The notes beneath the pieces are model-generated. The model was not told the DNA's origin. It was given only the letters and a program-made list of their open reading frames with translations, and did no database searches. From Oxyruncus cristatus (Eukaryota > Chordata > Aves > Passeriformes > Cotingidae): DNA of 64,000 bases. Shown here piece after piece: positions 37,338-51,800 of the stretch. The stretch is taken from assembly GCA_013399855.1 (NCBI GenBank), contig VXAY01006823.1, positions 620,001 to 684,000 on the forward strand, read 5' to 3'. Each line of letters begins with the position of its first letter. Position 1 is the stretch's first letter. The translations under genes and the position numbers were made by a program.

Positions 37338-40300
37338 TGTATAATGTTTTTTAAGGTATTAGAAACGTGGTTGGTGACAATAAGACAGGACATAGAGGTG
37401 GATTTATTACCCTTTATTATTATTTCTTCTCTACTACATGGTTTTAGATGTGACTGAACAGTTAATTACTTCCATTGCTGCCTTGGCAAGCAAACCAAGA
37501 AGAACAATAAACTTGAAGCTTCTCCAAATTCTTCGGTTTAGCATGTGATTATGTGCTAGCATAAAGAACCTTTGCCATGAGACTCAGGTATAGTTTTGTT
37601 AAGTATGTCACAGCTTGGTTTGTCTAATTTAGCATTGCATGCTGTGAAATTTCTTCTACAGATTTAATTATACTTGGCAGTAATACAATAAAAGCACAAG
37701 AGTTGCACCCAAGCTACAAATATTTCAAAATCATTCATGAAGCTTAAGATGATTTTACTTTAATGCTCTCTGTCAATCATTGTGATCTGATGTAAATGTT
37801 GCCTGCCTCCAGAAAGGACGGTCCCATGTTCCCCTAGCTTGCCTGTTCCCACCATCATCAGCTGTACCAGAACTAACATTTGTAGGGTGAGTCAGATCAC
37901 CATGCAGCTGCACAAATGGTCATGCCTACCCAAAAGAGGAAGGAGAACATCCAATTGGGGGTGGCAGGCCATATTTATGTCAGATTAAAGTGACTAGTAT
38001 CACCACAGGCTAGAAAAATGTGCAGGATATTGCACTCAGACTGCAAGCAGAAACCTCAAACAATAGAAAACTTCAGCTGAGAGCACTGTGCGACCTTTCA
38101 AGTTAGCATGCTGGCAATTAAGTGTTTTGAAATGTGACCATCTGTTTTTGAATAGATAACTGGAAATTCAATTTATCATTCCCAAGTTCCTTGACTCATT
38201 AAGCACCAAGTAAGTCATTACTTGCCCATTCTAAGACCATAATGCATGTACACCGCTATACAGTAACGTCCCTTGTTTTTTTGCCTGTAACTAGCCACCA
38301 CCTCTGATAGTGAAAGAATGTCTCAGCTACTACCTGCATTCCTGAACACCTAACCCAGCACATGAGGAAGCACAGCAGATCAAAGGCCCCTATACCGACG
38401 CCACTCAGTTTTTCTTATCTTTTCTTTAATTTTTGATCCACAGTAAGATATGAAGACCACTGATGATCCAAGCTGAGATCTGTTTCGGTATTTAAGTTCC
38501 TAATCATAGATGTTGGGTTTTGGTGATACTGAAATCCTACAAATCCTATTAATAAAATAATTTCTGTTCATGAAAATAGAAAATTCTCCTTTTTTCATGT
38601 ATACTAAAGTATTGGGGTGATTTTTTACTACAAATGGAACAGCTATGCTCCATATCCTCTGAAAGAATTAGTAACAATAATACATTACTGTGGATCAAAA
38701 AACAAACTGAAGCTAAAGAAAAACTGTACAAAAGAGAAAATAAGGGATATCATAGTCCAAAAGAGAGAAAAAAAATTAGGAAATAGCAAGACCATTGTAA
38801 GAATTTTGCCACAGTTAAACCAAAAGGATTTCCACCATGTGATTCAAAATTGAGTTTATGTGTAAGCATTAAATTTCTTAGAGCATTATTAAAATCTGTA
38901 GCTCAAACTCTTCCTGTATCTATTATTTTTGAGCAGAAACTGGAGATTGTCATAATTTCTCAAAATCACATCTATTGAACCTACACTGTATATGCAGCTT
39001 TGCCTATTATTAGCAAGAGACCTTAAAATGAAAAAAATCTAAGTACAAACTTCTATAATTTAATTTCTATTCAGTTCAACATAATGTATTTTGACAAATC
39101 AAGCCACTTTCTCTCATATTTATTATGTGAATATGTATCTACTAGTGCCCAAAATACAAATAATGTCAATTTTTCAGTGCCCAAGGTCTACTCTGATCTA
39201 CTTCTAAAATCTATCATCTTATATTTGTCACATGTCCTTCCTGTTGCTAACCGTGAATACTCAACCAGGGCCTGTTTACAAGCTGCAAGATCCCCTAGCA
39301 GGTAGAGTACTCTTGCAAGAGACCAGGCAGGCAGTTTGAGGGGTAAGTTGGGGTAGGTTGAGCAAATATGCAAACAGTATGAATGAACAATAGCCAGAAA
39401 GGTTGCAAGTCCTAGCCACCTCGTCCCAAGTGATGAGGGGGTCGTAGGCAGAGCTCGCTCCATTTTCTTCCCCCTGGAGCATTCCTTACGGGCTGTAATT
39501 ACCAGAGCAGGATAAAGAGCTCTGCATAAAAAAGATCCAAGACAGAAAGGAAGTATGTTTCAGACTTGAAAGGAGACAGTTCAGGCCTAAGGAACTGGCT
39601 TTCTATTTTGATTCCTTCTGCCATCTGAAATAGCCATTCCCATTAATTCTCTTCAAATTCCTTCCAGGAGTCATCTGCTCAGTAGGCAGAGCCTCTTTAA
39701 CTGCCTAAAAAAAGTGTATTTTCATTGCATGAACTTCCCAGTTTTCCAGCACTCAATCATTCTCCTGAAACTTGGCCATTGTTTCCATCTTCACCCCTGC
39801 CCTGCAACATGCACAGATGCTTCCTGTAAAACTGAGCATTTTAGTTGCACCATTCAGGAATGTGTAGATAAACTGGCTTTGAAGAATTTCATTGCATGTT
39901 TGTACAAAAGATGATGAATAAAAATAAACTGTTTTATTATGTGATCAAACCAATCAGATCTTGTCTCTTCACTTGTTATCACTGGAGTAGACAAAAGTCT
40001 TCTATTAGTGATAGTTGTTCATAAGTAAGTATATGCACACTCACATGTATTTGTGTGTATCTGTGTCTGTAGGTGTGAGCTGAGAGTTATTGTTTCTGAA
40101 GAACATACTGGTGACTTTCCTGATGCATCAGATAGAGAACCCAGGACTTTGTTCCTTTTGTGTTGTCTTTTCTCTGGGGGGAAAAAAAAAGTAAAAGTAT
40201 GACTATACTGTCACTATTACCTCTTTTCCACAGCTATAGTATTTCTCAGAATGGGTTCAAATTTCAAAATACGAGATAAACAGGGGTACTATTTGAAAAT

Positions 40301-43300
40301 ATTTTGATTCTCTTCAGCACTCCTGGATATTTTTCTGGGTTTGCTCACTGATCTTAGACCTCTGCTCATATGAATTCACCAAAGAATGATGCAAGTATGT
40401 TGAATAGCAGAGAAGAGTTAATAACATTTTAGAAGCATGCCAAATATTTATTTGCCAAACCATTTATTTTTCCATTTTTCCAATATTTCCATGCAATATT
40501 TAAAAACTGCTTTTTAATATAAAATATTGACTGTCCTGTCAACTTCAGGAATGTCTCCAACAAACTGAAGAACCATTGTGAAAAAACAAACGAGTGAAAG
40601 AATGGAGAAATGGATCATCCAAACTCTTAGACTGCCCTCATTGCAATAGCAGGTCCCAGGCCTTGGAGCTTTCTTTTTAAACAAACACAGTTCAGCAATG
40701 ATTTTTCACTTTTACAGAAGACCACAGTTTTCCTTTTCACATCTTACTGGAAAAGTAATATCAAGCAAGTCTACTTTTCATCAAAACAATCATTTTAAGA
40801 AGGAGGAATATTCTCACTTATCTAACACAAAGAGTTTACAAAGCAAGAATGATTTTGTACTAAAAAGAAAAAGAAAAGCACATTTTTGACAGTACATCAA
40901 AGTGACAGTGAAATGAGTTTTCAATTCAGTGAAGTAGCTACTGCACTGTAAAACCACTTATGTCGGGGTTAAATAAGTTTATGGAATGCAAAGTTCTTTC
41001 CAGGTTGATACAGGGAAGGTCGGTATCTAATAATTCCCTGCCATCAGTGATATGATACTATTATGGATACAGCCACAACACCTGCATAAGCTCTAGCACA
41101 GCAGCATACCCTCTCACAGTGACCTTTTCATAATATTACACTGTATTTGCAGTCATTAACCATGTTATTGTTGTTATGCAGCTGCTATGCTGCTGTCTTG
41201 CGTGGGTGGCTCTCTACTGCTGGCTTTTTTAAGGGTCCTTGAAATCATAACAGGATAAATCTTCTTCAGGGAGAAAGTTCAACCACATTCTTCCAGCAAA
41301 AAGAAAGCCTTTCCTATCAAGCAGTCCTTGAACTCACAATTCCCTATTCTCCCCCTGCCCTAGCTGACCCACAATATGCACAAAAAGTGAAATCTCAGGT
41401 TTTCAGAACATTTCCTATGGGCAACAGGAAGGGTTTTAAACTCTCTTCCACATTCCCTAGTTTCACCACTGCTGCAAAAAAAGGACGTAGTTCAGCACAG
41501 CAGTGAGGAAACAGACACACCGAGCCAAGCTGAAGACACCCATTTTATCCTGTGTGAACGGCCTGTGTGGCCAACAGGCATTTTACACCTGAAAAAACAT
41601 CTGTGACACCAGCTCTCCCCAGATCTGGACTGGAGGCAGGCCTGTGACTCCTTCACAATAACAGGAAACACTGTTGTCAACAGAGAGCGGGCCGTGCCAG
41701 AGCGATCTTTTCTATATATGCTCAACAGGGAATGTAAAGAACATTCCCTCACAAAGTTTATTTGGACAGCAAAGGGTGTGGGAGGGCTGTGACAGACTCT
41801 CACGAGAAGCAAGGTGTTTTCAAAGATTACTGTTGAAGAATGAAATTCTTTCTGTCTCTTTTAAAATGCTTGGGCAAAAACAAAAACGAAAAAAATAAGT
41901 GTTTTGTGTTCTCTTTAGCATTACAACCCTGCTTGGTATGAAGCTGTGCTGGTCCATTATAAAGACTGTATCACACACCCCTTTCCCCCCCGCCCCCCTC
42001 TTTTATGGAGCTTTTCTTTTTACTTCTTCTCCCATCCATCTTAGCATGCTGGCTCTGCAGATCCAAGCAAAGTGGCTGTACATTGATCCAGCCTTTCCCC
42101 AAACCATCTCTTCCATGTTGTCCTTCAGGGCAAGAGATGGCACAAACCGTCCCTCAGCATGGTCCCAGAGCAGCAGCACAATTGCCAGGAGAACTGCCTG
42201 CCCTATGAGCTTGGGCTTTGTGTAATCACAAAAATTCCAAAAGATGTGTTTCCAGAGGCAACACAGTTGAAGGTGTTCCAGGCAGTCTTCTCATCATGGA
42301 AGGATCAAATAAAGATATTAATAGAATTAATGTCTCTCTTCAATTTCTGTTCATACACCCACATTCTTCAATCTTATCAAAGGAGAAAAAAAGTAAGAAT
42401 CTCTCTTAATGAAGATTAAACCCATTTTGTTTTGGGGAGTCCTTTAAGGGACTTTCTTCAATTATTTATATTTATTAATAAGACTAGGAAATATGAGTTA
42501 TTATTTGTTTCATGGTTTTTATGAAGAAAGTAGTTTGGCTGTCTTTTCTGCATGTGTTTGGGCATTGGCAGTTGGGGGAAAATTATCAATGTGTTATACA
42601 GCCTTGCTTAATATTTAACACTGTTGAACAGAACTGCTGTAGGAGGTGTGGAAGTGTCTAACTAGGTACACAGTACATATGTCCCACTGAACTCTGGAAT
42701 AACCTTTTACACAGGGGTATATTTGGCCATAGAAATTCTCACAATGAGATAACAGTGAAATGAAATAGGAAATAAAAATGTTTCTATTTCCACAATCTTT
42801 GAAGTTCTATGCCATTGGTTTGGCTACAAATCAGTGCAAAACATACTTTTGGAGTATTCTGGAATAAGTGACATCTCTAATTGCTATTCCCTCCACATCA
42901 GTCCTCAGTGGTCACAGTTTTTTCTGTAAAGAGTTTTCTACTGTCCAAGCAAACTCAAATATGTTTTTGACCATAATGTAGAAGTCTATGAGCAAAGAAG
43001 AGGTGAGGAATTGCTGGAGTGCAACTTCTCTCTTGTTATATCTGTTTCCTACTGGGATCCTCATTGTCTCCTTTTTGTGGGTTCCTGGACTTCCTCAGGC
43101 CGACTGTGGATTTCTCCTTGCCACAGGAATAAATACATGAGCCAGTCTGTTCTCTCAGTCCAGGTTTACATAGAAGTTTAAGTGCATCTTCCCTCAAATG
43201 AAAAAAAAGAACAAGTAAGCATTGTCTTTCTCTATTAACTTCTCTGTGTCACCACCCAGGTAAATCCAGTTACCTTCTGTGAATCGGAAACATTCAAGTA

Positions 43301-43866
43301 CCTGAAAAGTCACTGCCTGCAGGTAGCATCAGGGCAGTGTTTTTTTTGTGTGTGTGCAGAGGATGACCAGGATGAAGATTTGCTGAGACCTTGAGCCACA
43401 ACTCCTTTCTTAAATATATTCTTCACACGGTAACAGAAGCACTGACAGAACACCAAAATTCATGCTGTGAAGTCTGATTTTCACATACCTAAAAACATTT
43501 ATAAGTCAAAATAAGGAAGTTCAAGGTGCTTTTTTATGTTAAAAACACCATGCTATGCTGATTGGTAGGCTACATATTACTGAGAAGCAGACAATTGAAA
43601 CATAGTGATATCTCTTTTCTCTTTAAGTTCTCCCAAGACTTTCTCGACCTAATGCTGGACATGACAACCACACGATCACAGAAATTACTACAGAATGATT
43701 CAGAGGCTCCTCTGTTATCTGGTGAGCTTGAGAACCAGAGAAAATCTAAACATAAGATCATGAAACCCAGTACTCTCTGGTTTACCAGCAAGTGTAAGCT
43801 ACGCTGGTACACATCAGTCACTCTATGGTGAACCACACACCAGGAAGCAATAAGAAAGTAATTTTT

Positions 43867-43888
43867 AAAAAAAAAAAAAAAAAAAAAA
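43867..43888. repeat. poly(A) run, about 22 bp
   Basis: An uninterrupted A run follows 'aagtaattttt'. No retroposon body is recognised to its left, although a plus-strand frame of 89 codons ends about 35 bp before it. Confidence 0.85.
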
Positions 43889-44846
43889 CATTTAAAGTAA
43901 CTTCTTGACAATCAGTAGTCACTTCTGTTTGATTGTTGACTCAACAAAATAGGGTAAAAAATAGTAGCAATTAGACAACGAAAAGGCAAAATGGGTTATT
44001 CTTTTTGTGCGCTAGCCAGAAGATGTAAGGCTGAGTGTATGATTTCTGCTGGTCGACCTCAGCCTTGCTGAAAACCATTCATGTACAGTTCAGCTGTGAC
44101 TCCAAGACCCAGCCTTTGAGATCAGTTTGAAATGGTACTGATTCAGTGAGTTCAGCTCAGAACCTGTACCAATCTTAGAGAGCATTAACAAGTAGTAAAA
44201 CATACCATTAAATGGTGTAAAATGTCTCCTCTGTTATACTGGGTGAACCGCAAGAGCCTTGTATGGAGGGGATAAACACTGGGATACAAAGGAAGAGAAA
44301 AATCTTAACTATTCTTGTCCATCACACTCTCATGTGTTCAAGAGTGGAGCTGGGATACTGTCAGGTGAGGTAAATTTTTTTGTTATGAGAAATGGAAAAG
44401 GTAGCAAGGCTTAGCTAGTGTCATAAAATGGGAAACCATAATGAGGTAGGTGGAAATTGTTCTCATGTTACATATAAGACTGGATAAACAGCTGGCATAG
44501 AAACAAATATTTTTAACCAATAGATGAAGTTGACCAAAGATCAAATGGGTATAAATTAGCTATGAATAAAGTGAAACTGAAAATTAGGATAGAAAACCCA
44601 AACCATACCAAATCAAAACAGAGTTGTTACAGTCTCCAGAATTGTGGACCCAGTTGGCCTTTTCCTAACAGGTGATCATAACATCTCCAACTACACATTC
44701 CATTCTTAACCACAATCTCTAATCTTCATTCACATTCACCAAAACTGAGCAGTGATTAGCTGACTAACCTAACATCATGTTTCCATTTGGGAACAGTACA
44801 GTGTTTTTTCCTAGCTTAAAATAGTTCGTGTCAACATTGTCAAACC

Positions 44847-44860
44847 TTTTTTTTTTTTTT
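44847..44860. repeat. poly(T) run
   Basis: Fourteen T, then C and five more T. Confidence 0.85.
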
Positions 44861-47126
44861 CTTTTTCCTTACATTAAATATTTCAGTGTTTGTTGCACTT
44901 CGGGGCAAAGCAAATGCCAAAATCAAAATGTCTCCTTGTGAGTAGAGGTATGAGAGGTCTTACTCTCCACAGAATATCTGTTAACCTGGAAAGATTTGTA
45001 TTCTGTAATGATTCAGGGAGTATAATTCTTTAAAATGTTGTAGGACATAATCAGAGGTGTATATCTCACAACTTTTGTGAACAAAAAAATCAAGGATGGT
45101 GCTGCTTAATGCTAGAGAATAATGCTGAACTTCATTTTCATGGCACACTAATGAATGCTTTTATAGTTATCTATGGCCATCTTGGCTTCTTCATTCTGTA
45201 TCAACTGCATGAAATGCATTTCAAATCAAAAATAGAAAGTGTTGTTAAAAAGTCCAGACACTTCCTGATATTAATTCTGTTTGGATTTTACATTTCAATG
45301 ATGAAGAAAGGTTTATAGTATTATTGTCATTCCCAACTGACATCTGAAATACTTAATAATAGTTTAGCTCTTCTGTAAAAAGTTTCTAGAGCCAGCAAAA
45401 TATGGGCATTATTCCCATGCCTACTCCTTACATATTTCCTCTTTGGCAACGCTGACACACTTTAACCTGTCTCAATTGCTAAGATGTCTCAAGTGAATTC
45501 ATCTTCGTTAATGATGAATTAATTTCCTCTGTGTGACTCATCCCTGTGGTTGGTGTGTATCCACTGCAGACTGCTATAGCACCTAGTCATATAAACCACA
45601 AGACAGGAAAACCCTCTGGTGTGTAGAATTTTAGCCATAGGTCTTGTATTTGGGAAATCATACTAGAAACCTCTTAAAAAGAGTTTCTGGTGAAATGTCC
45701 CATGCTGCCAAATTCTGTGTAACAAAGAAAAATCTCTAAAAGATGTTTTACAATTTCTGTCCTGTCCTCTTTTGCCTTTACCTGTTTTGTCCTTTGGTCT
45801 TCAGTTATTTAGCTCTGAGGAGTATAGAAGCCATTCAATTAATTTTTTATGCCATTTTCTACCATACATCCCCATTAGACTTCGGAGTACATGTAAAATT
45901 TGGGCTTTTTAAAGCTAACTAGATAAACACCCATGGAATTTATTTGGGTATACACAACGTTTTTGTTAATTTTGAATTTTCTTCTCTCGAAGTTATGACA
46001 TGCTGGTAGATCACCCACCACATACAAGGACACCTGTTTCAGAAAGTGAACACCTCCTTCCACTTAAATTTTTCTTTGTTCATAGTATTTACCCAAAGGA
46101 AAATGTGATGATTTATATTGCTGTGTTATAGCATCTACCAAGGAAAAGATATTGATTAGAGAAAACAGGCATTTGAACAGCAGGCCTGATGTTCTCTGAA
46201 ACTGTCTGAACAGTGCTTTTCATTAGACTTTATCCATTCTCTGATTTCTCCTCAAAAGGTTAAAAAGTTGATTAACTCCCACCAGGCTAAAGCAAAGCTT
46301 CTAGGACTTAGTGGCAGTATCATGCCCATTGAAGATTGACAAGAAACCAAGTAACCAAGGCAGAAATTTTCCTATCCCCCCCCAGTCCCTATCAGTTAGC
46401 TTTCAGTTCAACTATCATCTTTCTTTATATCCTACATCAGTCCCAGACTAATCAACCAGTTTAGCAGATTAACAATATGATTTACAGGGTCTGAGATCAT
46501 CATATCATTTCAACATTGTCAGGGTGTTATATCAGAGATAGATAATGCTGCACTTGCTCATGAAACTACCTGTTGGCTGGGGAAGGAGGATAAATAATTG
46601 AAAAAACTCATCCCCACAAGTAAAGATTCCCTCAACTGAATCTGACCCCAAGACCCATCAATAAAAAGGATACTAAGGCCTATGAACTTCTGACTGACTT
46701 TTATAGATTCTTATTTACACTTGAAATTAAATTCTACTGGAAGGATTCCCTGGAGACATTTGACAAACAGAACAAATTTGCTCTCTTGTGTCTTCCATGT
46801 TTTCGGAAGTGACACAAAATACAGAAACTAAGAAATAAAGCATAACAGAAGGATGAATAGGTGCATGCATGGATAGAGAGAGAAGATAGTTTGTATTTAA
46901 AAGGACTTTTAAATCAATTATTACAAAGAACATGCTGAATTTCCTGGGATTTTGCATACTCATGAAATGGGTGAATGATCCATTATTAGTGGGGGAGAGG
47001 GAAGTAATATTTCTGCTATTCAAGTATGACAAATATGAGATATTAAAATGCTAGCTTTTCCTATTGCATATATTTTTCAGAGAGAGAAAGTATATTCATA
47101 TCCAGGATGGAGGAGTTTTACTGTTG

Positions 47127-47142
47127 TTTTTTTTTTTTTTTT
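47127..47142. repeat. poly(T) run
   Basis: Sixteen T in a row with no flanking repeat body recognised. Confidence 0.85.
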
Positions 47143-47616
47143 GCTGTCACAATGAAGCTACATTTTAATTTTGTATACCAGGAAATATACCAGTATATGC
47201 TTAGCTGATAAGATACATATGTAGTAGGAGTGTACTGTGCATATCATACATTCTTTACGGTCTATAAGAGGTTTCATAATCTACTTGTAACAGTAGATTG
47301 GGAAAACAACTTTTGGATTCATGACCCATGATATACCTCAGGAATGTAGAAAGAGTAAAGCCATGGACAGTATCAGAAAAAATGAAAGCTTTCTTGTCTT
47401 AAGACACCTACAATTCTTAATCTCATCTTTTATTATATATTTAATATGTGAAAGGTAACTGCAAAAATATATATTTTTTTTTTTACTTGCATAAAAAAAA
47501 CAAAATGTAGAGGCTTTTTATTTTTTCTTTTTAAGTCAGTATAATTTTGGACAAGATGAATTTTTTCTTAGACTGAATTCTGAATATTATATACACTATT
47601 GTTCCTCAGAAACAGA

Positions 47617-47646
47617 GGATAAAAGGAATAGGGATAAAAGGAATAG
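47617..47646. repeat. 15-bp tandem duplication
   Basis: GGATAAAAGGAATAG occurs twice in direct succession without a mismatch, indicating a recent duplication. Confidence 0.92.
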
Positions 47647-48861
47647 GGGAGGGAGCAGTACCCATATCCAGTGGAATAAATGGGCTTTCAAAAGCTAGGA
47701 AAAGCTTTGTCTTTGCTTTTAGATTACTCTATCTCATTGTTTACAAACACCAGATGTCTTAGAAAGACCTCACTTTTTGCCACATATTTTCTTTCCTGAT
47801 GAATCATTCCACCCATTTTAGAACTAAGAAAATGCCAGTTCTGTTTTATTTTAAGGGTACCTTACAGTGAGCTCCATTTATTGTGCTACTGTAGCTCAGA
47901 GGAAATATGGTGGGAACTTGGGAGTCTACTGAATACTTATTTTTTAAAAATGAAGGGGGAAAAGGTTGCACTAAGTTAATATTAACAACTCGAGAACTCA
48001 GTGTTTCTCACCTCTCATTCCATTTCCACTGCACAGACTATTAACAGAGCCATTTTGGAGGTGCTGACAGCAGTTGGTACATTTGGAGACGGTATCCTGG
48101 TGCCATCTGTGCCTCTCCAGTTCCAGCCAAATTAGTCTCCTGCCCAGTTGCAGAGTGGAGAAGAGGAGTTGAGAGTAACAGGGAGCCTGGGCAGGTGGGG
48201 AGTGGGGCACCGAGGACAGCAGTAGAGTCAGATCCATGCCAAGGGTTTTGGCTTCACTGTGTCCCAGCTGCTTTTAAGGACAGGCAATCTCTTCAAATGA
48301 CCTGATGGTTAGCTCACACAAAAATCTACACCCTCAGAATAAGCTTTGTCTGCAAAATATTCTAGGAAACAAAGAGATTGGGGGACTGTCTGTTGGCTCA
48401 TAGTGTTGGTGGTATAGCGTGGTTGCCCCAGTCTCCCCTGCATCCCACTGTCCATTGGAAACATCCCTTGATCTATTTCCTGTTCGTGCTTGAGCACTGC
48501 CTGTGAGAGTGCTGCTTGATACAGATCAAAACTGCTGGGGAGAGTGCTAACAATTAAACAGTACAGGCAATCAAGCCCTTCTCTTAACCCTTTATCTCTC
48601 CATCTTTTATGCCCACATATAGTCCACAGCTGATTTTATTCAGAGACAAAGAGAAACAATGTGAGCAATACTTTGGTGACAATAAGCATTTCGTTGATGG
48701 CAAAATTTGTTAAAGAGGTTCTTGCTTTACCCTTTGAATATTTCTCAACATTAGCACTTTAAGACAGCCAAACGCTTGAGCATGTGGGTAACTGTAGGCA
48801 TTTGGAGAGTCTTGAGAGAAACCTGGTGCTTGCATTTGATTTCTCACAATTTATTTCTTCC

Positions 48862-48880
48862 TTTTTTTTTTTTTTTTTTT
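48862..48880. repeat. poly(T) run
   Basis: Nineteen T in a row followed by GAAAAG. Confidence 0.85.
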
Positions 48881-51800
48881 GAAAAGCAATATAATCTCTT
48901 TAGGCTGCTATCACATAAACTGGTGATTATAACTTAGTTCATTCCTGTTAGCATCATTGCTATTTGGGTTACTTCTAACTTGTAGTGAGCTTAGCTGTTA
49001 CACTGTAGGTAGATAAGTCATGTTTGACGGTAAATAATGATCTGTGGTAGGAAGAAATGTAATGGCTTCCTTGCTCACTGAGGAGAGCAGCTTAAAGCTT
49101 TGGGGAGCCTGAGATACTGCCACCTGAGTTCTCATGCTTTTAAGACTAGGATAATGGTTAACACAGAATGGTTCAACAGACCAACACCTTCTGTACTGAT
49201 TATTCTTTCATTTGGCTAATCCAGCAAGACTCAATAAACTTGGCTAGGGAGTTTAAAAGTAGCATGTATCTATTTGCATTGAAAAGGTACTAGCATGACC
49301 ATTCATACAGTGTTTTCAATATAGTTTTCCAAGCTAAAGCTATTTTTTCCAGAGATAAGAGATTAGTTTTATAGTTGCAAGTGATGTTGTAGAAAACTAA
49401 CAAAAAGATACATTAATAAAAGTCCTACTGATAAAATAGGTAGAGAGACTGACTGCTATATATGTTTCTCAAGACACAAAAGATCTTTCATCTGTGATAA
49501 TCAGGACTGCAGATTAGTAGAAGAGCAACTTAGGGCCATAGATACTAGAGATGTGAAGGTGACATAAAATGTCATCAACATAAAAGAGTGTAAGTGCAAA
49601 TTATGGAAGTGCCTACAGCTATTTGGACAGAGTATCTGAGTTTCCTGTAGCTTTTAATTACTTCTATGATTATCTGCTGAAAGTGTCTGTGTGCCTGTGT
49701 GCTTTGTGGTATTGGCTAAATTATGGATTGAGATATGTAAACGTTAATAGAAAAATATTGGAGAATTGCTAGAAATCCTGTAGGAATAAAGGAAAATACC
49801 ATCTTTGCATATGTTTATGGGATGAGAAACTGTACAGTATTCATGCTAAGAGTGATTAAAGTAAAAAGACATGCAAACAAAAAGAGAGGAGGTAGTTTTG
49901 CTCCTCTTACAGTGTCGCTTTGTTTAAGGAAAACTCGAAATGAGTTCCTCTCTGCTGAAGTAAACTCTGAAGACTCCCCACTGAGCCAAAAGAGGGAGTT
50001 TTACAGTCCCATTCACTTTTCTTCTGCTTTCCCAGCATTGTGTCAACCTTTGCACTGTGTCACACATCCGCAGTGCAAGGCACAATACAGCTGCCATGCT
50101 CAGACTGGAGACAGGGGAGAAGAATCAAGTACTTTTCCTCAAAAAACTGCCGTCTGGACCTGTCCTGCTGCACATCTCTCATTTGGCTCTGCTATGCAGA
50201 TGCGCTTTGCTGCTAGGGTCTCAATATGGAACTTATTTTGTTTGAAAGCTCTTACATTTTAAATGAGAATCTGGTATGGTAATTAACTGTTCCAAAAATG
50301 AATACGTTCAGAGACACACAGCAGGCTAAAGGAAAAGGGATCACAGACCAGGGATAGAATGAGGCTGTTTATTTTTTAAGTTTCATAGGAGTGTTTTTTA
50401 TATTTATCTGCAATTTCAGTAGTTGTTCTTGAGCCACTATTGCTATAAAAAAGAAAATAAAGGAGGAGAAAAAATTAACAGATATTAAACAAAAAAAAAG
50501 GAAAAAGAAACATTGGAGTTTAATATTAGTTTTTCACAGGTGAAACAAATTTAAAGTAGTCACAGAAAAAAACTTTTGACTTTTCAGAGTATTTTGTTAC
50601 TCAATAACACCATACATAACTTCTTAGCATAAGTAAAATAAATGGTAATTGAATATGATTCTAATCATGACTGATTTTCCAAATGATATAAAGAAGACAC
50701 CATCCTGTATTGCACTTCAGAGAGAATACATTAGGCTCTGTGGGTGTAAATCACTGTAAATGTTGAAAAAAAAAGAAGAAAGAAGAAAAAAGTCTATAAG
50801 CTTTTCCCCTTTGTGATTTGCAGGCCAGACAACATAGGACCTGCCTGAAATATATTTTTATTCAAAACTAATTGTAATGAAAACAATACTGGTTTTTTAA
50901 TAGAGAACCCAGGGGCAGATAATATTTTGAAATGAAAGCTCCTATGTTTACTGAAATCTGGACATGTTTATTAAAAAATATTTGTTAAAAGAATGAATGT
51001 CATCTTTTATAAAGTTAAATTTTTAAGCAGTTGTTAGTAAATACTCATATCTGCAGTTTAAGAAAAAATACATCTTGAAATTTTCGGAATAATAACAAAT
51101 TTACATGCTCAAGATACTAAGTCATTATCAGAACAGTCAGTAACCATAGTAGCTTGATAAAAAAGTATGTTGTCTGAAGAACTTCTGTTATCTCACAGTT
51201 TACTGATGAAAAAAATTTCCAAAGAAAAGTAAATTGAATTAATCAAGGAATAAAATCAAAGCCATATATTGCCAATATTGTTAATGTATGCTTTTAAATT
51301 TATCTTATAATTCCTTTTCCATCTTTTGTGGTAGCAACATATGGAGCAAGTAATGACATCTAGAGTTCAGACAACAAATTCTCCTGCAAACCTTATGCAA
51401 TCCATTGAGATGGAGATTTCCTGTGATGGGTGTGGCATTGCTCAGCCAGCTCTGCTGCGAACACTTGCATCCTCCTGTTACCCTTTTCCTTTCTCGTTCT
51501 GCAGTCCTCCCAGTCCTGCAAAGTCTTTTGAACAGGAGCATTCTAGATGCAGTTTAAGTCTAAGGAGGTTTTATCCTTCAGCATAAGGGAAGAAGGGCCT
51601 TGGTGACGCATTTGCACTGCTTGGTCATCTCACAGGGTGTGAGGAGCTGCGTGCTCCCTGAGGTGCCCTTTCTTCCCAGCCTCAGATCTGAGTCCACGGC
51701 TTCCAGTTTTCCTTTTTAGGGAGGACAGGGATCCTGGCATGAATTCAGAATGCAGACAGCATGCTCCCAGTTCTCACAGTTCAACTGCAGCCAAAATTTC

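Larger units (their letters stand above)
31401..41400. other. non-coding repeat-poor DNA (middle part)
   Basis: About 10 kb without a recognised gene, RNA or mobile element. Only the GA-rich tract at 37184-37229 and a small palindrome at 37317-37337 stand out. Open frames are all below 95 codons. Confidence 0.5.

Noticed and set aside
49822..50262. ORF of 146 codons, plus strand
   Set aside because: No known motif, no splice or promoter context, and an overlapping second frame. Kept only as something a conservation test could revisit.
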